Shown here: piece after piece, positions 44,279-54,290 of the stretch
How the letters are laid out: each line of letters starts with the position of its first letter
How positions within the stretch are numbered: position 1 is the first letter of the stretch
DNA from: Bathynomus jamesi
Lineage: Eukaryota; Arthropoda; Malacostraca; Isopoda; Cirolanidae
Length of the DNA stretch: 64,000 nucleotides
Direction: 5' to 3'
NCBI GenBank assembly: GCA_023014485.1
Contig: JAJOZX010001868.1
Location: forward strand, 440,001-504,000
The notes under the pieces: model-generated
The model's input: the letters and a program-made list of their open reading frames with translations, nothing else
What the model was told of the DNA's origin: nothing
Databases searched by the model: none
Made by a program: the position numbers and the translations under genes

Positions 44279-44651
44279 AACCGTGAATGACGATGAGGTA
44301 GAGCACCCCATCATTGACATTACGGATGACCTCGACGACAGTGTAGTTGTGATCTCCTCCCCTGCCAACGAACCCTCACCAGCGATACCGGTAGCACGTC
44401 CAAAGCGGAGGTGTGAGAACCCCACGTCAGGTATAAAGCGACCGAAATACGCGCCTGTTGCAGCAGTAATAGATCCCCAACCCTCAACCTCTTACGCAAC
44501 AATCCCCCCAGCAGCACCTCCCGCTAATATATCCCCTTATTCATCCGCCACAGTTGCCCCCCGTTCTGTTAAGTCTACAATAATAGATCCCCAACCCTCA
44601 ACCTCCTACGCAACAGGCCCCCATCAGCACCTTCCGCTAATATACCCCTAA
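44279..44651 (+). CDS. acidic/Pro-rich exon upstream of the polymerase, probable polymerase N-terminal extension
   Basis: Preceded by a good acceptor (CTTTCTTCTCCCACAG ending at 44,278) and open in phase 2. It encodes an acidic start (TVNDDEVEHPIIDITDDLDD), a basic cluster that could be a nuclear signal (RPKRRCENPTSGIKRPKY) and two copies of a Pro/Ser-rich unit containing DPQPSTSYAT. The second copy loses its frame by one base near 44,620, after which the frame ends. No good start codon lies between the acceptor and the acidic region, which is why a spliced leader is attractive. Alternatively translation starts at the GTG/ATG-like codons near 44,211. Confidence 0.5.
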
Positions 44652-44730
44652 TTCATCCGCACAGTTGCCCCCCGTTCTGTTGAGGATGCTATAACGATCG
44701 AATTGGTGCGATCTCAGCCCCCACCCAGCC

Positions 44731-47700
44731 TTGACTAGAAATCGGTATAGAGTCAGGGTCGACCCTAGAGCCATGTATAGCAATGGAATTGAGCGCGGGC
44801 TACGCCGGGTTGTACAGCGTATTGTAGAGTTTGCTCTTCAGAATCGCGACGAGCGTGAAGTCAGGACGAGTCTGTCCTTTGGATTCGGGTCAGATGACGG
44901 TGATGTAGACGATTATTGGGTGATAGTGCCATTTAGACGTTTGGCGGCTGAAGATGTAGAATATATATTAGGACTATAATGCAAGCCGCCCAAAGTAGTA
45001 TAGCCTTCAATATGGACAACTTCACGGTAAATATTGACCGTGTATTCCGTGTTGCGGGTCATAGTGCCATACCGTATACTCTTAACTTCAATTCTCCGAC
45101 TATTTACCGAAAGCATATAAACGTCGATCGTGGTTGCGGCTTTATAGCAGTACTCTTAGCACGTATGTTTACTGTACAAAATACACGGACTCAAAAAATT
45201 TGGCTGCCTACGGTCGTGGAGCGTGCCCGTAAACTAGCTGTAGACTGTGAACTTGAATTTGACTGTAATATGGGTCCTGAAGAGCTGAGAAGGGTAGAAC
45301 AGGAAATGAATGTCCGTATAGTTGTATTTGGGCTGGATGATCGTCGTAGGACTGCGTATGTTTTTAAAAGCTGTGTGAGAGATCGTACAAGGCCCCTACT
45401 TATTTTAGGATTGTCAGGGACAACGTATCTCCCCATCCGTAATATAAGGTGGCTTTACGCGAGTTATGACAAAAGTCGAAAATATGGGAGACATCATGAT
45501 TTGTGTAAGGGGTGCCTCGAGTTTGCGGATGATATTGAGACATTGTAAAGAATGTCACATGGTATGTGAGCAGTGTAAAAGCACCAAATGTGAAAGCCGT
45601 GTAGTTGATGCTGAGAAGAGACTGTGATGTGTGTAGACGCACATTTTTCAATAATAGCTGTTTTGATTTCCATAAATCAATTGGCACGTGCAGGAAAATG
45701 AGAATCTGTGAATGTGGTATGTTTCACACAATGGATAATTGGGGAAAATTTAAGCACAAGTGTGACGTAATTCACTGTCCTACATGCCAGGAGGAATATA
45801 AGGCGGATGGAGTAAAGCATGTATGTTATATGAAAGATGCTAAGCCTAAAAATAACCCTTGTATAACTGTATACTACGATATAGAAACATATACGAACGC
45901 TGAAACCAAAGAGGTAATTCCACATTTACTTGTGAGCCAGACCATCTGTGATGAGTGTATGGGTATCGAATGTGACGAGTGCCCCAAATGCGGTAAACGG
46001 ACAAACGTTTTTAAAACGAATGTCCGCGATAGTCCTGTGAAACTATTTGTGTCCTATATTGTCAAGTTAGCCGACAAGTTCAAAAAAATGACTGTGTATA
46101 TTCTCGCCCATAACGGAGCAAAGTTTGACACGCAGTTCCTTTATAAGGAGTTGCTTGAACACGAATCCTCTGAGATATTTACAGGTGATCCATTGAAAAG
46201 AGGCAACAAATTAATACAGATGCAAATAAGAGGCAATGTACAATTTAAAGACACTATTATTCAGACCTTGTAAATTAGCAAAGCTACCCAAGGTGATGGG
46301 AGTAGCAGCTGAAGTTTCCAAAGGATACTTCCCTTACACTTTCCTCACCAGCGAGACTTTAAACTACGTAGGCCCACCACCACCCAAACATTATTTTGAC
46401 TGTATGGATGAACGTGAAGACTTTGATCGATACTACGACAGTTTTAATGAAAGTAACCCTTATAATATAGCTGATGAATGTGAGCGTTATTGCGTGAATG
46501 ATGTGCGCGTGCTTAAAGTATGTTTCCAGGCCTTTAGAAGGATGTACATAGCCCGTTTCAAATGCGATCCACTGCAAGTCGCAACCACCATCGCATCATT
46601 ATGTTTTACGATGTTCAAGAATAACCATGCCGAAAGACACCTTAGCCATTATTCACCGAAACAATCCCCGCAGTTACGGGCACAAGGCTATTTACTGGCT
46701 CATACACCTACAGCAACAGACAGGTTTATACATAAAGCCCCCGCAAGGGGGTTCTAAGCTCGTGCTCTTGAGTGCTCTTTGTGCTCGTTTGTACGTGCTT
46801 GTTCCAGGAGGTTTCACGTGCGCCCTCCCGGCCCTAGCACCCAAGGATGATGGGGCTCGACCTCGCAGTCCTTGGTCTTTTTCCACTTCGACTGTCCCCT
46901 CCACCCTTTCTTTTTTCTGTCTTTCCTCTCACTTTTTCTTTGTTTTTCCGCCGAGATATGCCCTTTCAAATAGAGGCGAATCGGTTCTTCCCGAACTTTA
47001 AAAAAAAAAAAACATAAAGCACGCCCGCAACACGGGTGAAGTACCCATTAAGATTAATGGACGTGTTTTTTGGGTTGATGGGTTAAGTGAAAACCGTGTC
47101 ACTGGTGTGAAGACTGTGTACTCCTTTAACGGTTGCTGGTGGCATGGATGCCCCCGTCCTGAGTGCGGAATCGCCGGAGATATCCACGGTAGATCTCCTG
47201 CCGACTGTCTTGCACGGACCCGCACCCGCGATCAACTTATAGGATCACAGTTCACTCACAAAGTCTTGTGGGAGCATGAATATGATGCACGGATGGAGAC
47301 AGACGAGGTGTACCGTGAGGAAATAAACACGATCAAGCGTTCAATGGTGCTGGATCCTCTCAAATGTGGTGATAGCTTGTTTGGAGGACGTACAAATCCA
47401 TTCAGACTATACTTTTCACCTACGGAGGGTGTGAAGCTCCATTACTACGATTTCTGTTCTTTATACCCATACGTGATGAAGAACAATCCGTACCCCGTGG
47501 GCGCTCCTGAGAAACTGGTGGGACCTAACCTGCCATCCATCAATGAATTTTCAAGAAATTTGAATGATCGTTACTTTGGGCTCTCTTTCGTAGACGTACT
47601 CCCCCCACGCAATTTATGGATGCCAATCTTACCTGTCGTTATCGACGACAAGCTCATGTTTCCCCGTGCGTGAAGTGCGCGGAAGAGGATAACGGCGATT

Positions 47701-48727
47701 GTAACCATATACCCCACCAGCGTAAGATCAGAGGCGTATATACAAGTCCTGAGCTGGCCCTAGCCGTACGCCATGGTTATAGAATACTGAAGATACATGA
47801 GGTGTGGAGGTTTCAGAAGCTACCCAACCTTTTCACACCATATATAAACGCCTTTTTGAAGGATAAGGTTGAGGCAACAGGGTATCCGCGAGGAGTTGAT
47901 ACCGAAGATGAAAAGTCTGCCTATATTCAACGTTACTGCGACCGCGAAGGTATACAACTTGATCGTGCCCAAATTGCAAAGAATCCTGGCAAGCGCTTTA
48001 GTGCAAAGTTGTGTCTAAACAGTCTATGGGGAAAATTTGCGCAGAATACCGGCAAAGGGAACATTCATTTGGCACAAAGTTATAGCGATGTCTGGGATTA
48101 TGCCAATGCTCCCGATAAAGAGGTCAAGGAGATCGTGAATGTAGGTAATACTTACATAATAAAGTACAACACTGAATTGGCCACAGATACCTCAAGGGTT
48201 ACAAACATACCTGTGGCCAGCTTCACAACAGCCTACGCCCGTATAAAACTTTGGGGTCTATTGCATTCTCTTGGGCGGAGAGTATTGTATGCCGATACAG
48301 ATAGCGTGATATTCACAGAGAGGGAGGGTGAATACATGCCCGCTATTGGGGAGTTCCTCGGCGAACTCACTGATGAGATCAAGGATGAGTATGGGGACAA
48401 CGCATACGCCGACTCTTTTGTCTCAACAGGACCTAAAACTTATGGGGTACGGGTGAGGGAAGATATGAAATATATCGTGAAGGCAAAGGGTATTACGCTC
48501 AACCATGCGAATCGGCGGGTTGTTAACTTTGAATCGTTGAAGAATCTAGTGTGTTTGGACGATGATGAGGGCGAACGACCTCCAACTAATTGTAGGCACC
48601 CACAATTTTCGGGCGCAGAAGCTGGGGGGCGTGAAGGAACTTAGGGGTACGAAGGTGTGCCGTAATACCTATAGGAAACTACCAGTTACCTGGTACCTAT
48701 GATACCGTACCCTTTGGATACAATAAC
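44731..48727 (+). pseudogene. POLB: Polinton protein-primed DNA polymerase B, frameshifted and SINE-interrupted
   Basis: The parts come in order. 44,731-44,979 holds VVQRIVEFALQNRDE and VIVPFRR; 44,979-45,548 continues to GTTYLPIRNIRWLY; then a Cys/His cluster HCKECHMVCEQCKS and zinc-ribbon-like Cys pairs near 45,620-45,830. Exonuclease motifs follow: YYDIETYTN (Exo I), LAHNGAKFDTQFL (Exo II), CVNDVRVLK (Exo III). Then come HYYDFCSLYPYVMKNNPYPV (Pol A), KRFSAKLCLNSLWGKFAQN (Pol B), LYADTDSVIF (Pol C) and a C-terminus near DTVPFGYNN. Shifts lie at about 44,979, 45,545-45,610, 46,255, 46,620, 47,660 and 48,590, and a SINE at 46,739-47,011. Replicates the element from terminal protein in family members; this copy cannot. 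Confidence 0.92.
46739..47011 (+). mobile_element. SINE insertion in the polymerase gene
   Basis: 273 bp ending in a run of A (46,999-47,012), flanked by the 9-bp duplication ACATAAAGC (46,730-46,738 and 47,012-47,020). GGCTCGACCTC near 46,853 resembles a B-box; no clear A-box. Polymerase sequence continues in the same frame on both sides (GLYIK before, HARNTGEVPIKING after), because insert plus duplication is 282 bp. Confidence 0.88.
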
Positions 48728-48928
48728 GTTTGATGCTTCTATTGTTAACTGACACGTATTTGCCTTGTATATAATCGTATCTATTGATTTATTACACGTA
48801 TTTGTAAATATATATATAACTTGAATATCTCTTTTTATTAAATCGTATTTGTAAATATATATATATATATATAACTTGAATATCTCGTTTATTAAATAAA
48901 TCATGTTTCAATTAGCGTTTCACTTTCT

Positions 48929-48966
<38 letters not shown>

Positions 48967-49111
48967 GCCGCGCGCGCGCAGGTGAAAGTTCTAAGCTCCG
49001 CCCACTGTAAGACCGTGAGTCATGCTACTATCTGGGAGTCCCTGCGTGGTCAGTCGACTGCAGTAAGCCCGAGAGATCAGACGTGTATTCAGAAGAAAAG
49101 ATCAGACGTTT
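48728..49111. other. Polinton spacer, no gene seen
   Basis: Two nearly identical (TA)-containing segments (TTGTAAATATATATA...TAACTTGAATATCTC at about 48,800 and 48,847) and a (TG)n run at 48,932-48,965 followed by CGCGCGCGCAG. Confidence 0.7.
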
Positions 49112-49669
49112 ATGAAATGGTATTCAGCAAAGTGCCAGGATGTGGTGGATACCGAAAAACTTCCTATTCCTCCCTCCTATGTCTCTTTTAAAAACACATT
49201 GGATTGTGCGAAGTTCCAAGATGTACAAATACTCTACGGATGTTCTGGTGAGACCGTTGAAGGCTTTCGTTGCACAGACGATGTGCTGAAGTATGCTGCA
49301 GAGCTAAACTTTATCAAGTCTCACATATACCGTGAAGTAAAAGAAACAACGCGTGCAGAAGAGAAGCAGCAGGTATGGATAATGAGTCTTGCGGATGGGT
49401 GGTGTGACAAGCGGTATTACGTCATGCTACACCATGTCGATTACTCATACCCTACGACTGAAAATGTGAATCTCGTGATCATGGACAATCTTAAGTATTT
49501 TTATCACTATATTAATGTATATCATGATGAGGTTCGTAGTGAGGTTGTGGCTAGTTCCCTGCGTGAGTTTTTAACAGACTTTAGAGACGAGTATCGTTTG
49601 ATGGGCAGAAAGGAAAAATATGAGCATATGTTCCTCTCAAATAGTGCGCCGGAGTGTGAAGATGTTTAG
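49112..49669 (+). CDS. Polinton accessory protein, unknown
   Basis: Unbroken 185-residue frame, start MKWYSAKCQDVVDT. Aromatic-rich with alternating strands and helices (DGWCDKRYYVMLHHVDYSYP, NLVIMDNLKYFYHYINVYHD), no membrane segment, no motif I know. It lies right of the polymerase and reads the same way, where Polintons carry variable cargo. Being intact while the polymerase is broken is worth noting, though a short frame has less chance to be hit. Confidence 0.6.
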   Translation: MKWYSAKCQDVVDTEKLPIPPSYVSFKNTLDCAKFQDVQILYGCSGETVEGFRCTDDVLKYAAELNFIKSHIYREVKETTRAEEKQQVWIMSLADGWCDKRYYVMLHHVDYSYPTTENVNLVIMDNLKYFYHYINVYHDEVRSEVVASSLREFLTDFRDEYRLMGRKEKYEHMFLSNSAPECEDV

Positions 49670-49893
49670 TAAAACATAAAATGTGCCTAGTTCTTACCCT
49701 GAGGTAAACTGTCTGGTACGTAGGCTGGTAGTGATGAAATTAATTCTTGTACCGGAAAAACAAATATGTACAATAATTCGGAACGACTCGCGGATCATAC
49801 GAACAAGCCCATTCACGTATCATCGAGTCAGCCGCCCGTCGAACCGTTCCTGCCTACCTGCGTGCCTCACACGGCTCATAGTTATCTCAGAGC

Positions 49894-50364
49894 TTGAGCC
49901 GAGTGGACGTGCGCTCCTCGAATACGATGGAACTTCCTTTGAGCAGCATTCTCAACGCCTCGTACGATGTGTCCGTGACGAAATCGTTGAGCGTGTTCAG
50001 GCGTAAATCCGGTACCGTTAGCTATATACTGGAAACGGAATGTAGACAAACAAACAAACAAACAAACAAACGGGTTTATTTAAGTGTTGAGGAGATGAAT
50101 AGAATCTTCGTGATAGTTGAGAAGTGGAGTGAAGATCGTTATAAAATACTTGCTAACGTAGGTACAAGAAGAGAGCAGATTAGTGACGCACCCTCATACG
50201 GCGTTGTATGTACGTTGTGTGTAAATAACGATCGGCCGTGCATTGATATACGGCTGATGTGGAAGAATGCTTCTGATAATAACGCTCTTGTTCCTACGCG
50301 AAACCGTTTCATCCTCGACAGAATGTTTGAAATCGTAGGATTCCGCAAGCTGAAACCTTATTAG
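49894..50364 (+). CDS. Polinton accessory protein, possibly PC4-like DNA binding
   Basis: 156-residue frame. Two segments, FRRKSGTVSYILETE...RVYLSVEEMNRIFVI and PCIDIRLMWKNASDNNALVP...RFILDRMFEIV, each have the strand-strand-helix rhythm of PC4/p15-type single-strand DNA-binding modules (hallmark DIR...W...PTR...L). The match is by eye and weak. A (CAAA)n run at 50,048-50,070 encodes QTNKQTNK between them and may be an expansion. Start uncertain: an overlapping frame 49,683-50,006 precedes it and may hold the true N-terminus. Confidence 0.4.
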   Translation: MSRVDVRSSNTMELPLSSILNASYDVSVTKSLSVFRRKSGTVSYILETECRQTNKQTNKRVYLSVEEMNRIFVIVEKWSEDRYKILANVGTRREQISDAPSYGVVCTLCVNNDRPCIDIRLMWKNASDNNALVPTRNRFILDRMFEIVGFRKLKPY

Positions 50365-50690
50365 ACGCGCGTGTTACGGATGCGCTTTATTTTGGTACAG
50401 TACTTGAATACGCATACACCGCTCTGCTCGATGGGTTTACAGAGTGTAGGGCTGGTGAGAATGGTCTAGTGCTGGACGTTTATTTAAAAAGTTTACTCTC
50501 TGAAATACCATGAACTTTGGTACAAAGCAATTGATCGGTACAAGGCTGAGCTCACCTACACCGTTCACCCTGAAGAACTATTTCTTTATATAACGCGCAG
50601 TTGTCGTAACGATTTAGAAGATTATTTCAATTGCCGCTATGTTGAGTGAGTTCACGATTGAATAGCTCGAGTCGGTAGAAATAAACCCTC
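50365..50690 (+). pseudogene. Polinton accessory frame, broken
   Basis: From 50,363 a frame reads ARVTDALYFGTVLEYAYTAL and stops near 50,510. Shifted, it continues WYKAIDRYKAELTYTVHPEE and YITRSCRNDLEDYFNCRYVE to a stop near 50,648. Together these suggest a roughly 95-residue mostly helical product with one frameshift. Family unknown. Confidence 0.4.
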
Positions 50691-51000
50691 GATTGGAAAA
50701 GCGTGTTTATAAACTTGTGTTTAATGATGTAGCTAACGATGAACTCTTTGTGCGTGCTTTTGATTGTATTCTAGACGTATTTAAAGATGATTTACCAACC
50801 GTTTGTAAAGTGGGAACAAAAATAGTACTGAACGATATTAAAGCCCTTCATATCGAATACAGGTTTCCCTATACTTTAAGCGGTGAAATATTATTAAGCC
50901 GCATATACTGCGTAATGCAGAGCAATAATGATGTAATTGTAAACTCGATTAAATGCGAGTTTAATATTTTGAAAAAAGTAAGATGTATTTATATATTTTG
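50657..51000 (+). CDS. Polinton accessory protein, unknown
   Basis: Open from about 50,657 through EKRVYKLVFNDVANDELFVR, CILDVFKDDLPTVCKV, VLNDIKALHIEYRFPYTLSG and RIYCVMQSNNDVIV. The part after about 50,985 runs into a repeat and is probably noncoding; a donor-like AAAAAAGTAAGA lies at about 50,979. Mixed alpha/beta appearance, no known motif. Confidence 0.45.
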
Positions 51001-51270
51001 CGTGATATTTCTCCTGTACTGTTATGATTATATACATATTTCTATTATTATTGAAATGTATTTATATGTTTTGCGTGATATTTCTCCTGTACTGTTATGA
51101 TTATATGCATATTTCTATTATTATTGAAATGTATATTTATTTCTATTTGAAATGTATATTTATTTTATATATATCTCCATAATTGTGTGTATATATTTCC
51201 TGTACTGTTATGATTATATGCATATTCCTCAATTATTATTGAAATGTATATTTATTTTCTATATATTTAT
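50987..51270. repeat. AT-rich tandem repeat with about 73-bp unit
   Basis: GATATTTCTCCTGTACTGTTATGATTATA...ATTATTGAAATGTA occurs at about 50,987 and 51,060, and shortened at about 51,185. AATAAAAG at 51,271 could be the polyadenylation signal of the rightward genes. Confidence 0.85.
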
Positions 51271-51339
51271 AATAAAAGAATGATGCAATGTTGTTTTACT
51301 TAATTCTAATTGTTACGCCTTCTAAACCTACTACCGGTA

Positions 51340-51812
51340 TTCTAAATGTATACAATGGTATCGCTAAAAAGTGGTATCTGGCAACTGAATACATGGCACG
51401 AAATCTTTTAATTGGAGACAACTCACCATAATAATGCTAAAAAGTGGTATCTGGCAACTCAAGCCATTTACGTCTTCTAAGCCAACTGGCTGATAGGAGT
51501 CTATAATAATGTATACAATGGTATCGCTAAAAAGCGGTATCTGGCAATAATAATGCTAAAAAATCTGGCAACTCAAGCCAATTACGTCTTCTAAGCCAAC
51601 TGGATGATTAGGAGTCTATAATAATGTATACACTGGTATCGCTAAAAAGTGGTATCTGGCAACTCTAGCCATTTACGCCTTCTAAGCCAACTGGCTGATT
51701 AGTCGTATATAATAATGTATACAATGGCATCTGGCAACTCAGTCTTCGATTAGAATTAAATATATAGCACAAACTGAATACATGGCGCTATCTGGCAACT
51801 CAAGCCATTTAC
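51340..51812. repeat. Polinton right subterminal repeats
   Basis: At least four imperfect units of roughly 90-120 bp with TATACAATGGTATCGCTAAA, GTGGTATCTGGCAACTC, AAGCCATTTACG and CCAACTGGCTGATTAG. The CAACTCAAGCC and GGCGCTATCTGG parts also occur in the left arm. Confidence 0.85.
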
Positions 51813-52074
51813 GCCAACTGGCTGATTAGGAGCCTATAAAACAACGCCTACTAGGCTGAAGTCTTAATATGCACTTGGCTCCTGCCAGGTGAACACCTCT
51901 CCTCCTTTCTCTCCTTTCTGGCCCTTTGGGGGGAATAGCTTGGGGGAGAACTCCGCCTCCAAGTTGCATGCCCCTTGCAACCCCGGTTGGCAACAAAGGC
52001 CAGTACTTTTTTTGCAACAACCCCACCCCCCGTTGCAACATTCCTGCACTCTAACCTTTTGCGGCTATACTACT
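51813..52074 (-). repeat. Polinton right terminal inverted repeat
   Basis: About 262 bp, complement of 32,136-32,434, ending CTATACTACT. Confidence 0.92.
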
Positions 52075-54290
52075 GGATTACCTTAAAAGTAGAGTGTATA
52101 AATGTCAATATATATTTCTCTGCACCGTCAACACGTCAAGTATATAAATAACCTCAAAGCTTTATTTTGCTTAAGGACATTATCTTTATTTTAGATTAAA
52201 TGACATTTTCATAAAGGTTATTCTATATCACAATGTTGTCTGTCCACAACAAACGCTTAAAATCATCACAAAAGAAATGAGGATGATCACTTGATATTTC
52301 GCAATAAAGATGTAGACATAGGTGGGTCCAGATGAGGGGTCAGGGGACTTAATTGAAGCAACGTGGACATAAGCATTCAAACATTTTACCTAATTTCGTT
52401 TAACCAAGATGTATGGTGCCTCCAAATTAAGCCCCGTTGCTTCAATTAAGCCCTATGGCCACCCCCTCTGGATCTGCCTGTATACAGCCTATACGCATTT
52501 CAACAAAAACTATTCGGTTAAAAATACTCCGATCACCTAAATTCCTGAATTTAGAAATTCATATTTAGCCGAGAGTTTAATTTTTCTTTTTTAATTATGC
52601 AGTGAAGAATATAAAATTGTTAACCATTAATTTACTATTAATTTTAACAATGTCCGTCTTTTTTTTTAGGAAGGTTAAATGTAAATAGGGCTCAAGGTCG
52701 TTTTTCATGGCCTACCTAAAAAAATAAGTAGTAAGAGAAAATAACATCACACTTCGTCGGTTTGCATGTTGCCTAGGTAACGGTTATATCCGTCTTTTAC
52801 TTACCCCCTTGCAGATGGAAACAAGTCACCGTTATCTTTAGAAACAATCTCTTAAAACTTTTATTTCTTGAAGCACATTTCAAGAGTGTATGAACACTTA
52901 CGAACTGGTACCGGTACCCGTTTACCGCATAATCGGCTGAATTTGTAAAAATAATTGCAGCGAATATCTATTAATTAGCAAACTATTAAAACTGGAATCA
53001 AGAACATTTTTCAACGACTGACTCCGTTTTACTTAGATTTCCTGTTAAAATAAATCACACGTTTAAAGTTTCATTGAAAATAAAATTAAATAAAAATGAA
53101 CAGCCTACAAATATTATTAAAAAACACTTATAATTAATGTTTTAAATGTTTCCTCATGTATCTGAATGACAATAAAATTTGCTCTTACGAAATTTAAGAA
53201 GAGGAATGAAAAGGGATTGGCTGCAAGAAGAATGTATTTTCATTAACTTTTTTCACGAAAGTGACTCCATTTACACTTTAGAAAATTGGCCTATATATGT
53301 GTGTATAATTTGCGTACAAACGTGCTGTGGCATCTGGCATTTCATCATTCAGATAATATTGATTCAGCAAAGTAATATTTTCAATTAATAACCGCTATGT
53401 TGAAATAAGACGAAAATTCTGGATACCATTGAATGAACATATAATTATACCTTTAATCATTTCAGTCGAGTTTTCAGGAAAATGTAATTGGACTTTCGAT
53501 CTGGTTTTATGTCGCTGAATGCATAATGAAATTAAGTCTGGTGTTTTATAATCTACCTTAGTAAAAGCGTAAGTAAACATTTACTTCGTGTTTGGGCTAT
53601 GCAACATATTTCATAAATTGTAATTTCGTAACTGTAGCACTTCAGCATGTTCACATAATCTAGTGAATGTAGTCTAGTAGTATGCTAATCAATCCTACTT
53701 GGCTACCCCCTTGCACTCTGACGTTTCGGTGCCTCTGCTTCAGATGTTAGTATCAGATTCTGATAGCTTCGATGGTCTTCCAGGTCTGCTCCGACTATAA
53801 GTTGTCCCAATTTAATTTTATTTCTTTTTACACTTGTATCCTATTATAAACATTCGCTTTTCACTAATTTTGCATTGACTACAGCCTTCTTTCTAGGACA
53901 ATATTACTGTATTGTAGAATGTACTACAAGCAGGAGACTGTCTATGCCAATCGACCAGGGAAGTACTCCGAGTGGGATGTTTGGCAAGAGTGCTGAACTC
54001 CCGTTTCTCCTGTCACTGTCCTCTTTAGCTGATCTTTATCCGTGTCTCATCTACCCTGTGAGCAATCCAGCATGCTGTCAAACACGCTTCTCCCGCTATT
54101 CCTCACTACACATACATGCATCTTACACGCTATACATTCTTTCTATTCTTGACTGAGTATAAGTCAATTTTGACCCCAGTAGGTTTCTGCTGTTCTGGTT
54201 GATTAAATGAAAAGATACAGCTGAAAATATTGCAGGCCCAATATAGGAGAGAATTAATAAAAGATTAAAAACAGATAGACTGTTGTTGAA
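52075..54290. other. continuation of duplicate D flank, no gene seen
   Basis: 52,083-52,230 matches 18,396-18,510 in reverse. 53,040-53,180 resembles 27,840-27,960. 53,340-53,600 resembles 22,060-22,210. 53,730-54,150 resembles 11,380-11,450 and 10,670-10,790. The Polinton thus split one duplicate. Confidence 0.6.
52317..52484. mobile_element. short palindromic MITE
   Basis: GGTGGGTCCAGATGAGGGG and GGGACTTAATTGAAGCAACG on the left face their complements on the right (CGTTGCTTCAATTAAGCCC, CCCCTCTGGATCTGCC). Target duplication not clear. Confidence 0.65.

Larger units (their letters stand above)
32136..52074. mobile_element. Maverick/Polinton element, nearly complete
   Basis: The ends are inverted repeats opening AGTAGTATAGCCG, with AG...CT termini. 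GGATT lies directly outside both ends (32,131-32,135 and 52,075-52,079). The related unoccupied sequence is at about 18,513. Total 19.9 kb, about 17 kb without the hAT at 33,460-36,431, which is normal for the group. The gene set is diagnostic: protein-primed polymerase B, retroviral-type integrase, packaging ATPase, adenain-like protease, and major and minor capsid proteins. Nearly every gene except protease and major capsid protein has at least one frameshift, so this copy is no longer autonomous. Confidence 0.95.

Noticed and set aside
45191..45436. Minus-strand frame within the polymerase region
   Set aside because: Antisense shadow of the polymerase N-terminal region.
50048..50070. (CAAA)n as proof the accessory frame is noncoding
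   Set aside because: The frame stays open on both sides, and a short in-frame expansion is as likely; kept as a low-confidence gene.
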